Source: Lathyrus oleraceus (taxonomy: Eukaryota; Streptophyta; Magnoliopsida; Fabales; Fabaceae). Taken from it: 64,000 bases of DNA. Made by a program: the position numbers and the translations under genes. The notes below the pieces were generated by a model. The model was not told the DNA's origin and ran no database searches. It saw only the letters and a list, made by a program, of their open reading frames with translations. Positions 1 to 9,523 of this stretch are shown piece by piece (position 1 is the stretch's first letter; every line of letters starts with the position of its first letter). The stretch covers positions 431,607,408 to 431,671,407 of the forward strand of contig NC_066584.1 of assembly GCF_024323335.1 (NCBI RefSeq). The letters are read 5' to 3'.

Positions 1-1554
1 TAGTTTAATACAGGAGAAATATACACACAGGCATAACTTTTCTATAATGCTATATCTAGTTTCGGCATCGTTCAGGACTCTACTGAGATAATAAATGGCC
101 CTTTCGACGCCATTCTCATCTTCTTGACACAACATACTTCCTAATGTTTTGTCTGATGCCGAAATGTACAATCTCATATTTCTTTTTCTGCAAGGAGACA
201 TCAGGATTGGGGGATTAGCCAGGTACTCCTTGATTTTGTCGAAAGCCGCTTGCTGTTCTTGCCCCCATGCGAAGTCTTCTTTCTTTAGTCGAAGTAGAGG
301 AGAGAAAGCTTGTGTCTTCCCACTGAGGTTGGAGATGAATCTTCTGAGAAAGTTGATTTTCCCTAGCAGAGACTGCAACCCCTTTTTGGTTGATGGCGCT
401 TTCGCTTCCATTATGGCCTTGGCTTTATTTTCGTTTATTTCGATCCCCTTCTTATGGACCACAAAGCCTAAGAAATCACCCGCCTGCACACCAAAAGCAC
501 ATTTAAGTGGGTTCATTTTCAAACCAAACTTCCTCATCCTTTCAAAGGATTGTCGAAGATGATCTATATGATTTTTTCCTGAAACAGACTTAATCACAAT
601 GTCGTCAATATACACTTGCATGAAAGTTTCGATGAAATCATGAAAGATGGAATTCATGGCGCGTTGGTAAGTCGCTCCAGCGTTCTTTAATCCAAAAGGC
701 ATTACTACCCATTCGTACGTTCCTATGGCTCCAGGACAACGGAAAGCCGTTTTAGGAACGTCTTCTTCAGCGATAAAAATTTGGTTATAGCCAGAGTATC
801 CGTCTAGCATACTTAAGTACTCATGGCCGGCTGCAGAATCTATGAGCATTTCTGCCACTGGCATAGGATATTCATCCTTTGGGGTAGCCGAGTTTAAGTC
901 TCGAAAATCAATACATACCCTTAGTTTGCCATTTTTCTTAATTACTGGAACAATATTTGCAATCCATTCGACATACCTGGTTGTGCGGATGAACTTGCAT
1001 CTTAGAAGTCTTTCGACCTCTTCTTTTATCTTCGACAGGATTTCTGGTGCGAAGCGTCTCGGACTCTGCTTTACTGGCTTCTTCCCTTCCATTATTGGCA
1101 ACTGCATTTCGACCAGACTTCTGTCAAGACCAGGCATTTCGTCATAATCCCATGCGAAGCAATCTTTGAATTCTTTCAGCAACTGGACTATTTCGACCTT
1201 GAACTGGGGGTCCATTTTTGCGCTTATGTACGTTGGTCTATGTTCTGCCCCCACTCCTAAGTTTATTTCTTCTAAAGGATCCTGCGCCACCATCTTCTCG
1301 TTTGTTGACACTGGATCTTTTTCGAACCCCAGAGGTTCGTCGTCGTAAATGGCGTCGAGCTTTTGGTGTTGCCATCCGCCCATTTGGTTGGTGACATGAT
1401 CTTCCGCAACGTCCTCTTGGGGACATTGTTTGTTGGAGTTCTCTTGGTTGGCTTCGACAGCCATATTTTTTACTTCAGCCTCAAGGGCCTCTTTTAGTTT
1501 GTTTTCGGCTATGTAAGCCGTAATCTTTTCGATCGCTGATTGTTCACTCGTCAT
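1..1554 (-). CDS. pol: gypsy pol polyprotein, N-terminal part (reverse transcriptase, start of RNase H)
   Basis: The frame is open for 518 codons from an ATG at 1554 to the window edge. The first 100 or so residues are an acidic linker. RT then follows with RVCIDFRDLNSATPKDEYP near residue 210, LDGYSGYNQI near 240, MPFGLKNAGATYQRAM near 280 and the catalytic box VYIDD near 313. After RT comes a connection/RNase H start with LYISASDKTLGSML near 461. RT copies element RNA into cDNA in cytoplasmic particles. The ORF is in the +1 frame relative to gag-pro and its ATG overlaps the gag-pro stop by 11 bases (ATGACGAGTGA). It may be made by reinitiation or frameshifting. It is truncated only by the window edge. 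The domain identity is clear; the start codon is an inference. Confidence 0.85.
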   Translation of the reverse strand, partial: MTSEQSAIEKITAYIAENKLKEALEAEVKNMAVEANQENSNKQCPQEDVAEDHVTNQMGGWQHQKLDAIYDDEPLGFEKDPVSTNEKMVAQDPLEEINLGVGAEHRPTYISAKMDPQFKVEIVQLLKEFKDCFAWDYDEMPGLDRSLVEMQLPIMEGKKPVKQSPRRFAPEILSKIKEEVERLLRCKFIRTTRYVEWIANIVPVIKKNGKLRVCIDFRDLNSATPKDEYPMPVAEMLIDSAAGHEYLSMLDGYSGYNQIFIAEEDVPKTAFRCPGAIGTYEWVVMPFGLKNAGATYQRAMNSIFHDFIETFMQVYIDDIVIKSVSGKNHIDHLRQSFERMRKFGLKMNPLKCAFGVQAGDFLGFVVHKKGIEINENKAKAIMEAKAPSTKKGLQSLLGKINFLRRFISNLSGKTQAFSPLLRLKKEDFAWGQEQQAAFDKIKEYLANPPILMSPCRKRNMRLYISASDKTLGSMLCQEDENGVERAIYYLSRVLNDAETRYSIIEKLCLCVYFSCIKL

Positions 1555-4500
1555 CGTCAAATTCACTCCCCCATCCCGTCAGCGCTATATGAGTGGTTCC
1601 CCATATGTAAGTTTCGCCAATCACTTCTTTATCCCATTGGAAACCATGCGTTGGATGCAGGTACATGGAGCAATAGGCATTGTCTGTCGTCTTCAAGTCG
1701 AATCCTGCCGGACTGCAGGGAGGTATATGAGCCAGGTTTTTGTCGAAGCTTTGGCTGTTGACGGTGTTTACCTCGGTCATGAAGTAGCTTTGGTCAGCCT
1801 CGATGTTTTCGACGATTCCATCTGGCCTCCATATGGCTATCCGCTGGTGCATTGAAGAGGGTACCGCTCCTACGCCGTGAATCCATTCCCTACCAAGCAG
1901 CAGGTTGTAGTTGGCTTTCGAAGCGATGACTATGAACATCGTAGGTCTTGTTATGGTTCCTACAGTTAAGTTCACTTGGATGACTCCCATAGTTGTTCCT
2001 ATCTTCCCTTCGTAATTCGACAGCACCATGTTGTGGGGCTTCGCGTCCGAATCGTCTTTTCCAATCTTCTTCAGCATGTAGTGGGGCATCAAATTCACTG
2101 CCGCTCCCCCGTCCACCAGTATCTTATTCACGCCGACATTTTCCACCTTTCCTTTTATAAACAGAGGTTTCAAATGCGCTTTCATGGAGTCGTCTGGTCT
2201 TTCGAAAAAAGCGTTCTGCTCTTCGACGCATCCGTTGTTCATCACATAGTAGCAGACGGGCTTGTGTGCCATTGTTTCTTCCTCCATTTCGTCTCCTTCA
2301 TCCTCAATTTCCATGACTCTATCATAGTCTCTAGGGAGAACAGAGACAACGTTGCAAATCACGTTGAAGGATGCCTCTGAGTCAGAGTTAAAACTGTCGG
2401 TTACTTCATCATCTTCCTGCATCTTCTCTTTCGACGCCACTGATTCGACAACTCTGCTAGGATTGATCTGGAGGGGAGTCTCTTTCCTGCTCCTTGTCTG
2501 ACGATTGTTGCTAGATTCTGCTTCGTTTGGACCATTCATGTTCTTTTTCGCCATCTCCGTTTCTGCCCTCTTTTGCCGTTGGAACCTCCTCCATTGGGAC
2601 CTGGACATGGGATTTTTGCCTTTGTAATTCTCTGACGGGTATGGTCTTGGCTTGTGTTTTTCCATTTCCTTCTTGCCCTCCATCGACGCGCCTCTCTGAA
2701 CCTCGAACTTTCCCCATTTCTTCTGCCCCTGGGCGTCCCTAATGGGTTGAACCCATTTGTCGTCTGTGGCTTTGTCAGATGGTTTATAGGTGTTCTGGCG
2801 TCTCTCTCCGTGCCTCCACTGGTGGTGATTACTTCTCCTTGGGTCGTATCTCACTGTTCCCCAACTTTCTTTCCTTTTGGTCTTATCCACCGCTTCCAGG
2901 TTGGTTGCTGCCTTCCTGTCGAAGACTGCGCTGCAGCGTGGGCACAACATCACTTCGGTTTTCATCCTTTGGCACCTCTTGATGAATTCCATTAAGTTTT
3001 CCTCCTCTCTAGGGTACGCCAGCCTTTGGTACTCTTTCCGACGACGATCTTCGCCCTCTTCGACCTGGTCCTTCTGAGATACTTCTACCATATTCACCCC
3101 AACATTTCGTTCGTCGCCGATGCTTAATTCGTTCATCTTCCTGATGAGCCTCTCTTCTTCGCCTTCGACGCCTTGTGGTGTTTGGTCGAATTCTTTCTCT
3201 GGGCAGCAGCACCAAGATATGGTCCTGGGACCATGTTTGCAACAGCATTTGTTCCAGTTTCTTCTGGGGTCTTCCATTGTCCTACGCAGAATCCCACTGA
3301 TCACGGGCTTCGAAGGACCGTTAGCGGCTTCCGCTTTGATTTTTGTGACTTCTTTACTGAAAGGCCCCATAGTGTTGACGCAGTTAGCTACATCACCTTT
3401 CTTCGTTTTGTCAGAACCAAGACCTTCAGCAGCCTTGTTTTCGATCGCAAGGTCTTCAGTAACCTTCTCCTTCGTATTAGGGGAATGCTCAGTTGCGTCG
3501 ACTATTTCCTCATTGTTTTCTGAAGAAGCATCTCCCCAGCCGCTTGGTTGGATTGTGTTGATGTCGATCTGAAAGCTTGTCGGCGCGTTGTACTTCACAA
3601 GATAATCATATTTCCCACTTGGCTGTCCCAAGCGGTCCCAATTCTCCTCTTGTCGAAACTCCACATTCTCGACAACATTGTCACCGTCCTTCTTGTCGAA
3701 ACCTTCAGTAGTTTCTATTCTTTTCTGGTTTGCGAGATCATCAGTAATCTCGACCATGTTGACATTTGCGTCGAAGCTTCCAGGGGCTTCCACCATTTCC
3801 AAATTGCCGTCAGGAGCAACTTTGGCCTCCACCATGTTTACGACGGATGGTTCAGCGTAGTGGGCTTCGACTGCTTGCATAGGATTCGAGTCGATCTTCA
3901 TTTGTTGTTTTGGTTTGTCGCCAAACTTGAGCCTTCCGTCACGGATAGCATTTTGCACGAGATCCCTGAAAAGGAAACAACGAGACGTCTTATGGCCCAG
4001 AAAATTATGGTATTTACAAAAACCTCTCTTTTTCCGTTGTTCCATAGGCGGTTCTTTAGCGCCTGGTGGTTTTATTAATTGACCATCTTTAACCAACAGA
4101 TCGAAGATTTCGTCACATTTGGTAATGTCGAACGTATAAGTCCTTTTGGGGAACTTGTCGTTGGTTTCGACTGGGTTTCCGTTCGACGGAGTTAGTACTT
4201 TGCACGAATAAGGTGGCCCTTGTTTTAGTTCTGCTAGGTCGATTTCTTGTTCGTCGAAGATACTTGGTTCGTGTTCGTCGAACTCATCATCTTGGCGAAC
4301 CCCTACATAGGCTACCCTCTCTTTTTTATTTTTATTTGCCCTGAATTTTTCGTCCCTTAACCTTTCGACCTGTCTCACTCTATCCGCTAATTGTGCCATA
4401 TCCCTCAGATACTGGGTATCTAGTTTCTTCCTTATGGAATAATCTAGTCCCCCTGCGGCCATTTCGACCAACTCATGTTCTGGCACTGGGGTGAAACATC

Positions 4501-5866
4501 TAGCCTTTAGCAATCTGAACCTATTTAAATAATCATCTATTGGTTCGGAGTGTTTTCTCTTGACACTGGCTAATTCTTTCAGGCTTATTTTCGTTTGTCC
4601 CATGTAGAATTGTTCATGGAACAGCCTCTCTAATTGGGTCCACGTGTATACTGAGTTTGCAGGCAAGGATGTGAACCAAGTAAACGCGTTTTTTGTTAAG
4701 GAACTAGGGAAATATTTTATCTTCAAACTTTCGTTACGGGCTATCTCCCCTGCCTCGATCAGATAACGTGCCACATGTTCTATAGTGGACTCACTAGTGT
4801 CCCCTGAGAACTTTGTGAACTTAGGGACTTTCCACCTTGGTGGCAATTCTTCTTGCAGAATGTATTCTGATAGTGGGGATGCGTAACTAGGCCTTTGCAA
4901 ACCCATGTTCATCCCATTTTGTGCCATTATCGTTTCGACCATGGCTGCCAAGTTGTTTTCGACATGAGGATTATTATACCGTATCCGTTGTTGCAATACA
5001 GCATCCGCGTCCTGGCCTCTCTGGATTACTATCCTTCTAGGCTCTTGTGGAATGGGGATTTCGACACGAGGCTGTTCGACTACATCCTCTTGGTTTCTGA
5101 CGTTCGTTTGAGGATTGTCTAACGGTATCTGGTTTATCGTAGGCTCTTCCTGGACCGCTACCGCTGGGTTATGAATCACTTGTTCTCTGTGTCGAGTTTG
5201 AGGGACTCCAAAGAAATCAGCAATGCGCATCATTTGCGCTGCCAATACTTGGTTTGTTTGAGTGGTGTTTTGTATTAGTGGATTAAACACCGCTCCCATT
5301 TGTTGCGTCAACATTTGGACCATATCATGATTACTTTCGTCCATCTGCTGTCTAATCACTTGCGCCGAATTATTTGTTATCGGCGACACGTAAAGTGGTT
5401 GTTGATTCAATCTACTCATGTTTCCACCATATCCTGACCCTTGTAAGGGTGAAGACACGTTGGCCATCGAATCTGAATATATTAACGGGGAGTTATGTAA
5501 GTTTGCCATCACCGAAGTTGGCATTCCGAAGGGTTGTTCCCTACCAGGCGGAGGCATGGTGAAATTTGTTACAAAAGGCCTAGAAGTGCTTCCCACAGGA
5601 GGGGGTGTCCCAATGGGCATTTGTTGTGCCCTGAAGGACGAACTAGGCGCGTTTTGTGACATCGAAACCGCTGGTATTGACCCTGCTGACGAAGGTGCAG
5701 CCTCTGACACAGGGACCGATCCTATATTGCCTTCTGTCGAAGGGACAGGGTTAGATACTGGGATGGATTCGTTAGGATTATTTGGCTGGTTCGCCATTTT
5801 CCTTACTCTTGTTCTTTTAGGTATTTCTACTTTGGACACGGCTAATTTACCGCTTCTCAGTCTCAT
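1544..5866 (-). CDS. gag-pro: gypsy gag-pro polyprotein, 1440 aa
   Basis: One uninterrupted ORF. It starts with MRLRSGK and a Pro/Ser/Asn-rich N-terminus. A retrotransposon gag core follows around residues 350-500 (WFTSLPANSVYTWTQLERLF, then an RxxL/VExL helical segment). A Tat-type Cys/His motif FCKYHNFLGHKTSRCF lies near 615. A long acidic, low-complexity region then contains two CCC clusters (KCCCKHG and WCCCPEK). The retropepsin-like domain is near residue 1245, with ILVDGGAAVNLMP in place of the usual D(T/S)G and LLLGREWI as the distal motif. It would form the particle and cleave the polyprotein. At 1440 aa it is long for gag-pro because of the low-complexity middle. The stop at 1544 overlaps the pol ATG. 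Whether the DGG protease is active is unknown. Confidence 0.88.
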   Translation of the reverse strand: MRLRSGKLAVSKVEIPKRTRVRKMANQPNNPNESIPVSNPVPSTEGNIGSVPVSEAAPSSAGSIPAVSMSQNAPSSSFRAQQMPIGTPPPVGSTSRPFVTNFTMPPPGREQPFGMPTSVMANLHNSPLIYSDSMANVSSPLQGSGYGGNMSRLNQQPLYVSPITNNSAQVIRQQMDESNHDMVQMLTQQMGAVFNPLIQNTTQTNQVLAAQMMRIADFFGVPQTRHREQVIHNPAVAVQEEPTINQIPLDNPQTNVRNQEDVVEQPRVEIPIPQEPRRIVIQRGQDADAVLQQRIRYNNPHVENNLAAMVETIMAQNGMNMGLQRPSYASPLSEYILQEELPPRWKVPKFTKFSGDTSESTIEHVARYLIEAGEIARNESLKIKYFPSSLTKNAFTWFTSLPANSVYTWTQLERLFHEQFYMGQTKISLKELASVKRKHSEPIDDYLNRFRLLKARCFTPVPEHELVEMAAGGLDYSIRKKLDTQYLRDMAQLADRVRQVERLRDEKFRANKNKKERVAYVGVRQDDEFDEHEPSIFDEQEIDLAELKQGPPYSCKVLTPSNGNPVETNDKFPKRTYTFDITKCDEIFDLLVKDGQLIKPPGAKEPPMEQRKKRGFCKYHNFLGHKTSRCFLFRDLVQNAIRDGRLKFGDKPKQQMKIDSNPMQAVEAHYAEPSVVNMVEAKVAPDGNLEMVEAPGSFDANVNMVEITDDLANQKRIETTEGFDKKDGDNVVENVEFRQEENWDRLGQPSGKYDYLVKYNAPTSFQIDINTIQPSGWGDASSENNEEIVDATEHSPNTKEKVTEDLAIENKAAEGLGSDKTKKGDVANCVNTMGPFSKEVTKIKAEAANGPSKPVISGILRRTMEDPRRNWNKCCCKHGPRTISWCCCPEKEFDQTPQGVEGEEERLIRKMNELSIGDERNVGVNMVEVSQKDQVEEGEDRRRKEYQRLAYPREEENLMEFIKRCQRMKTEVMLCPRCSAVFDRKAATNLEAVDKTKRKESWGTVRYDPRRSNHHQWRHGERRQNTYKPSDKATDDKWVQPIRDAQGQKKWGKFEVQRGASMEGKKEMEKHKPRPYPSENYKGKNPMSRSQWRRFQRQKRAETEMAKKNMNGPNEAESSNNRQTRSRKETPLQINPSRVVESVASKEKMQEDDEVTDSFNSDSEASFNVICNVVSVLPRDYDRVMEIEDEGDEMEEETMAHKPVCYYVMNNGCVEEQNAFFERPDDSMKAHLKPLFIKGKVENVGVNKILVDGGAAVNLMPHYMLKKIGKDDSDAKPHNMVLSNYEGKIGTTMGVIQVNLTVGTITRPTMFIVIASKANYNLLLGREWIHGVGAVPSSMHQRIAIWRPDGIVENIEADQSYFMTEVNTVNSQSFDKNLAHIPPCSPAGFDLKTTDNAYCSMYLHPTHGFQWDKEVIGETYIWGTTHIALTGWGSEFDDDE

Positions 5867-5920
5867 ACAATGAAGAACAAATTTTGATTAGTGATTATCT
5901 AAATTTCTAGATTTCTGCAC

Positions 5921-5939
5921 TGTCCCACTGGGCGTGCCA
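5921..5939 (-). other. candidate primer-binding site of the Tat-like element
   Basis: On the minus strand the sequence TGGCACGCCCAGTGGGACA begins three bases after the putative LTR end (...GAACA). It starts with TGG, as expected for complementarity to a tRNA CCA tail, and lies between the LTR and the gag start. I could not assign the tRNA with certainty. Confidence 0.6.
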
Positions 5940-5942
5940 ATT

Positions 5943-6793
5943 TGTTCGCTGTGAATTTTGGCGAACAACCTCTGGTTTACCAAAACTTGTAGAGTTGGGT
6001 TACTTGCAGGATCAACCACACAAATCCTAGGACATGTGCAAATCTAGATGGTCTTGAAGATGTCTAAAATCACTTCCATATCTTTCAGTTCTGTTCTCTA
6101 AGTGTTTTACGTCGAAATGTGTTGATTACAATGTTAAGTGGATGTAAATTTAACAAGATAAAGTAAATGGCGGAAAATAACTGATGAAATGTAAAGTGTC
6201 GAAAAGTAGAAAGTGCAGAAAGATAAATGACTGGAAAACATAAAAGGAATTTGTAAAGAACTTTGAACTTTATAAAATAAACTTTGAAAGAATTGGTGTT
6301 TGTTTACACATACATTTTTCAAATATGACTCTTTTCTCTCACACGGGTACTTTGAGTGTTTTCAGGAATTTTGTATAAGTAATTTTTCACACCCTTTTTT
6401 AGATAATAACTACCCTATATATACATAAATAACATAACTGTCATTAACGACTAAATCCTAAAACTACGACACATGGCTTTCCTCCTTTCGCCAGATGCTT
6501 CCACGCGTCTTCTGCCAAACGTCACAACTTTTTAAATTCAAATTTATATGTTAAGTCGAAACGACGTCTTCCTTCAGGATTTTTGTCGAATTATCAACAT
6601 ACTGCAATGTTCTCCCTATCTGTCAAAAGTGCTTTTCCTAGGTGCAAACATCTTTGTCGAAATATCAAAACTTCCATTTTGTCGAAGTGTCGCAACCATA
6701 CTTATTAATCAAATCGTTCCAACCCATGTCATCATTTGTCGAAAACATCATTTCTTACACCAAATCTCATGGCGTCGAAAACGCACGTATACA
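5943..6793 (-). repeat. 5' LTR of the Tat-like gypsy element (outer boundary approximate)
   Basis: The inner end is TGTTCGC on the plus strand (ACA on the element strand) next to the PBS. The outer end is placed where copia integrase homology resumes, giving TGTATACG... as the LTR start, about 850 bp. The LTR is non-coding and carries at least six GTCGAA hexamers between 6550 and 6780. No second LTR is in the window to confirm the boundary. Confidence 0.6.
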
Positions 6794-6825
6794 CTATGAT
6801 CACGTCCTAGTTGATCACTACTTAC

Positions 6826-9000
6826 TTGTTCACTAGGTCAAACAACTTGTAACCTCCAGTCAAATGATATCCTATTAGGATCATCTGACTTGACTTGTCA
6901 TCAAATTTTCTTCTCAACTAATCTGACACATGTCTATGTGTTATAGATCGAAATACTTTCAAATGACTCAGTCTAGGCTGGACACCAGACCAATATTCTT
7001 CTAGCGTGATTCCATCTAGCTTCTTCGTTGGACACCTGTTTAAAATATATGGTGTTGTCGACAAAACTTTTTCCCATAATTCTTTGGGTAAATGCTTGCC
7101 CTTCAACTACTTCTCACCATATTCATGATGGTTATATTCTTTCTTTCTGCAGTTCCATTTTGCTGTGGAGTATAGGATAGAACCATCTCATGCACAATCC
7201 CTTCTTTCTGGCATAACATGGTGAAATCTTTCAATACATATTCTTCACCACCATCATTCCTCATAATCTTGATCTTTCTACCACTTTGTCTTTCAACCAT
7301 AAATTTAAACTTGGAAAATACCTCGATCACTTCACTTTTCTTCTTGATTCGGTAAGTCCGCCATTTTTCTATTGAAATCATCTATGAATGTGATAAAGTA
7401 TTTGTTACCTCAAATCGAATCCGCCTCGATAGGACCATACACATCAGAGTATATGACTTCAAGGTTTGCCTTTGACTTACTTCCTGCATCCTTGATGAAG
7501 TTGTTCTTGTGTTGCTTCGCCTGCACACATTCCTCATATACTTCATTTGGAATGTCAACTTCTGGTAACCCTGAAACCATATTTATTCTCTTCAGAACTA
7601 TGATGTCTTTGAAGTGGAGAAAACCAAATCTATAGTGCCACATCCATTCATCCCTGCTAGTTGCAGTTACAAGGAATTTGTGCTTCATCACATTAAGTTC
7701 AATCTTGAGGGTTCTATTCTGAAACATAGGGGCATTCAAGATTAATCTTCCACCTGAGTCAAGAATTATCATCATATTATCTTCAATCGACACTTTGTAG
7801 TTCTTTTCGACCAACGACCATATGCTGAGAAAATTACTTTTCATACCTGGTATGTACAGTATATTGGAAATTACTGACCTCTTGTCATCTTTCCTCATAA
7901 TCAAAACATCACCAATACCTTCAACTGCTAGAGTATTGTCATTTGCAAATTTTACCATGTTCTTCATTGAGGGTTTCATGTTGACAATCCAATATTTCTT
8001 ACCAGTCATGTGGGATGAGCATCCTGAGTCCAAGTACCATTGGTCCTGGAATATTTCTTCAGCTCTTCTTGTGACCATCAGAAACATCTCTTCTTCTTCA
8101 TGCTTTGCAAACTTTGCATCATTATCTTGATTCTTTTGTTTTTAAGGAAAATCACTAGATTAGTGACCATGCTTCTAACAGTTGAAACACTAAATGTGAC
8201 TTTTTTCAGGTTTTCGATTACCACCTATTACTCTACCTGCAACACCACCTCTTTGGTTGCTTTGGTATGATGGCTTTTTCTGATTCGACCAACCTCTTTC
8301 TTGCTGATTTCGATCATTTGAATTGGTGTAGCCTCTTCTACCTTTGTTGTCGAACAACATCCTTTTACCTTTCTTTTCTCTTGTTGACTATGCCTGCAAA
8401 GCCATATCACTCTTCGAATTTCCTGCGACTCTTTTAGTCATTCTTTGTTTATGAGATTCAAGCATTCCTTGAAGCTCTTCCTTTGTCAATGTTGACAAAT
8501 CTCTTACTCTTTTATGGCTACTACCATGTGGTCGAACTTTGGAGCAAATCACCTTAAGATCTTTGAAACAACTGATCTTGATGTCAACACTTCTCCACAT
8601 ATCTTGATTTGATTCACCAGTTTTGTAAACCTAGTGAAAAAATAAGTGCTTTCATTGTCTTCCATTTGAAGAAATTTATACTTTTTTTGTGAGTCTATAA
8701 CCCCATTTCTTCAACCTTTTATGCGCCTCCAAACGGTTTTTCAATAATTTCTCGTGCTTTTTTCCACATATCAAAATTTTCTGCAACAACACATTGATGG
8801 CTCATAAAGAGGGCTTTATAACCTTTCTTCTTCAATTCTTTGTGTGAAGACTTTACTTCATTCGTCACGTTTGCTGCAAGCGGTACCACTTCGTCCTTTA
8901 CAAGATCCCAAAGATCTTGATAGAAAAAGATAACCTTTATCTACTTACACTAATTCTCATATTTCTGATTCTTCGGAACTAGGAGACTCGCCAGAAAATG
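6826..9000 (-). pseudogene. broken copia gag-protease-integrase
   Basis: From right to left: a degenerate gag (about 8900-8160), with a decayed Cys/His knuckle near 8170-8200. Protease follows with WYLDSGCSSHMTG near 8030-7980. Integrase has a zinc region near 7620-7560 and the acidic catalytic blocks YSDVYGPIE (7430), NDGGEEY (7250) and TPQQNGTAERK (7160). After it comes the copia pattern NRCPTKKLDGITLEEYW (near 7040) and an ILIGYHLTGGYKLF match near 6850. Open pieces are 8087-7410, 7381-7103 and 7106-6918, separated by frameshifts. The identity is firm; it cannot encode a working polyprotein. Confidence 0.82.
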
Positions 9001-9058
9001 CCTGTTTGGATGATTCATCACCATTGTGTTTTGCTTCACACGAATCGCTCAGCCAATG

Positions 9059-9070
9059 CTCTAGATACCA
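9059..9070 (-). other. copia primer-binding site (initiator tRNA-Met type)
   Basis: The minus strand reads TGGTATCTAGAG, close to the usual plant copia PBS TGGTATCAGAGC complementary to initiator tRNA-Met. It sits just inside the LTR end at 9076 and upstream of gag. Confidence 0.7.
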
Positions 9071-9075
9071 AATAT

Positions 9076-9523
9076 TGGAACTTCACCAATTTACCTTCAA
9101 GAAATTCACCAAAACCTATGGAGAATTATGAACTGAATCTTGATGAACAAGAATCAATCTTTCTGAGTGGTTACTCCTCTTGTTCTTCACTCTTCAGTTG
9201 GGTGAATCAACCAACCTTGGTTACAAGATTTTGGTGCACAATGGTAATGAAAAGAAACAAAAATTGAATTAGGGAAGAAAGAGAGATTAAGGTTTTCAAA
9301 TAAGGAAGAAGCATAAAATTTTGCAGAGTAACTCTCTGCTCTCAAACTGAGAATTTTATTCTTTATAAATGCAAGTATGTGTTATTTTACAATGATAGGG
9401 GTTACTCCCTATTTATAAATTTTGGGGTTGTTTTCTCCTCAAGAAAAACCCAAATACCTAATTCATCTAACACTAAAAAATTGGGCCTAAGTAAAAATTC
9501 ATGTTGAGGATAACTCCTCAACA
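9076..9523 (-). repeat. copia 5' LTR (minus orientation)
   Basis: The segment runs from next to the PBS to the plus-strand sequence CCTCAACA at 9516-9523, giving a minus-strand start of TGTTGAGG. It contains a TATA-like TTTATAAATAGGG on the minus strand near 9415-9400. The outer boundary overlaps the start of the plus-strand LTR at 9502, so one of the two limits may be off by about 20 bp. Confidence 0.55.

Larger units (their letters stand above)
1..6793 (-). mobile_element. Ty3/gypsy LTR retrotransposon, Tat-like, 5' part
   Basis: A minus-strand element enters from the left window edge. In element order it shows a 5' LTR (about 6793-5943), a primer-binding site (5939-5921), a gag-pro ORF (5866-1544) and the start of pol (1554-1). 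The RT has the box VYIDD and the phrase MPFGLKNAGATYQRAM, which is typical of the Tat/Ogre branch of non-chromoviral gypsy elements. Both ORFs are open throughout, so the insertion looks recent. It interrupts a copia integrase gene whose reading continues to about 6794. The other LTR, integrase and 3' end lie outside the window, so autonomy cannot be judged. Confidence 0.85.
6794..9523 (-). mobile_element. Ty1/copia remnant, 5' part, interrupted by the Tat-like element
   Basis: In element order this holds an LTR (9523-9076), a tRNA-Met-type PBS (9070-9059), gag, protease and the first part of integrase, ending where the gypsy LTR begins. Several frameshifts and stops break the reading, so it is dead. 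The rest of pol presumably lies beyond the gypsy element, left of the window. Confidence 0.8.

Noticed and set aside
149..1147. Plus-strand ORFs over the pol region
   Set aside because: Shadows of the minus-strand RT frame, which has clear motifs and is open without a break.
3120..4078. Plus-strand ORFs of 116-176 codons opposite gag-pro
   Set aside because: Antisense shadows of the 1440-aa gag-pro ORF with no recognisable domains.
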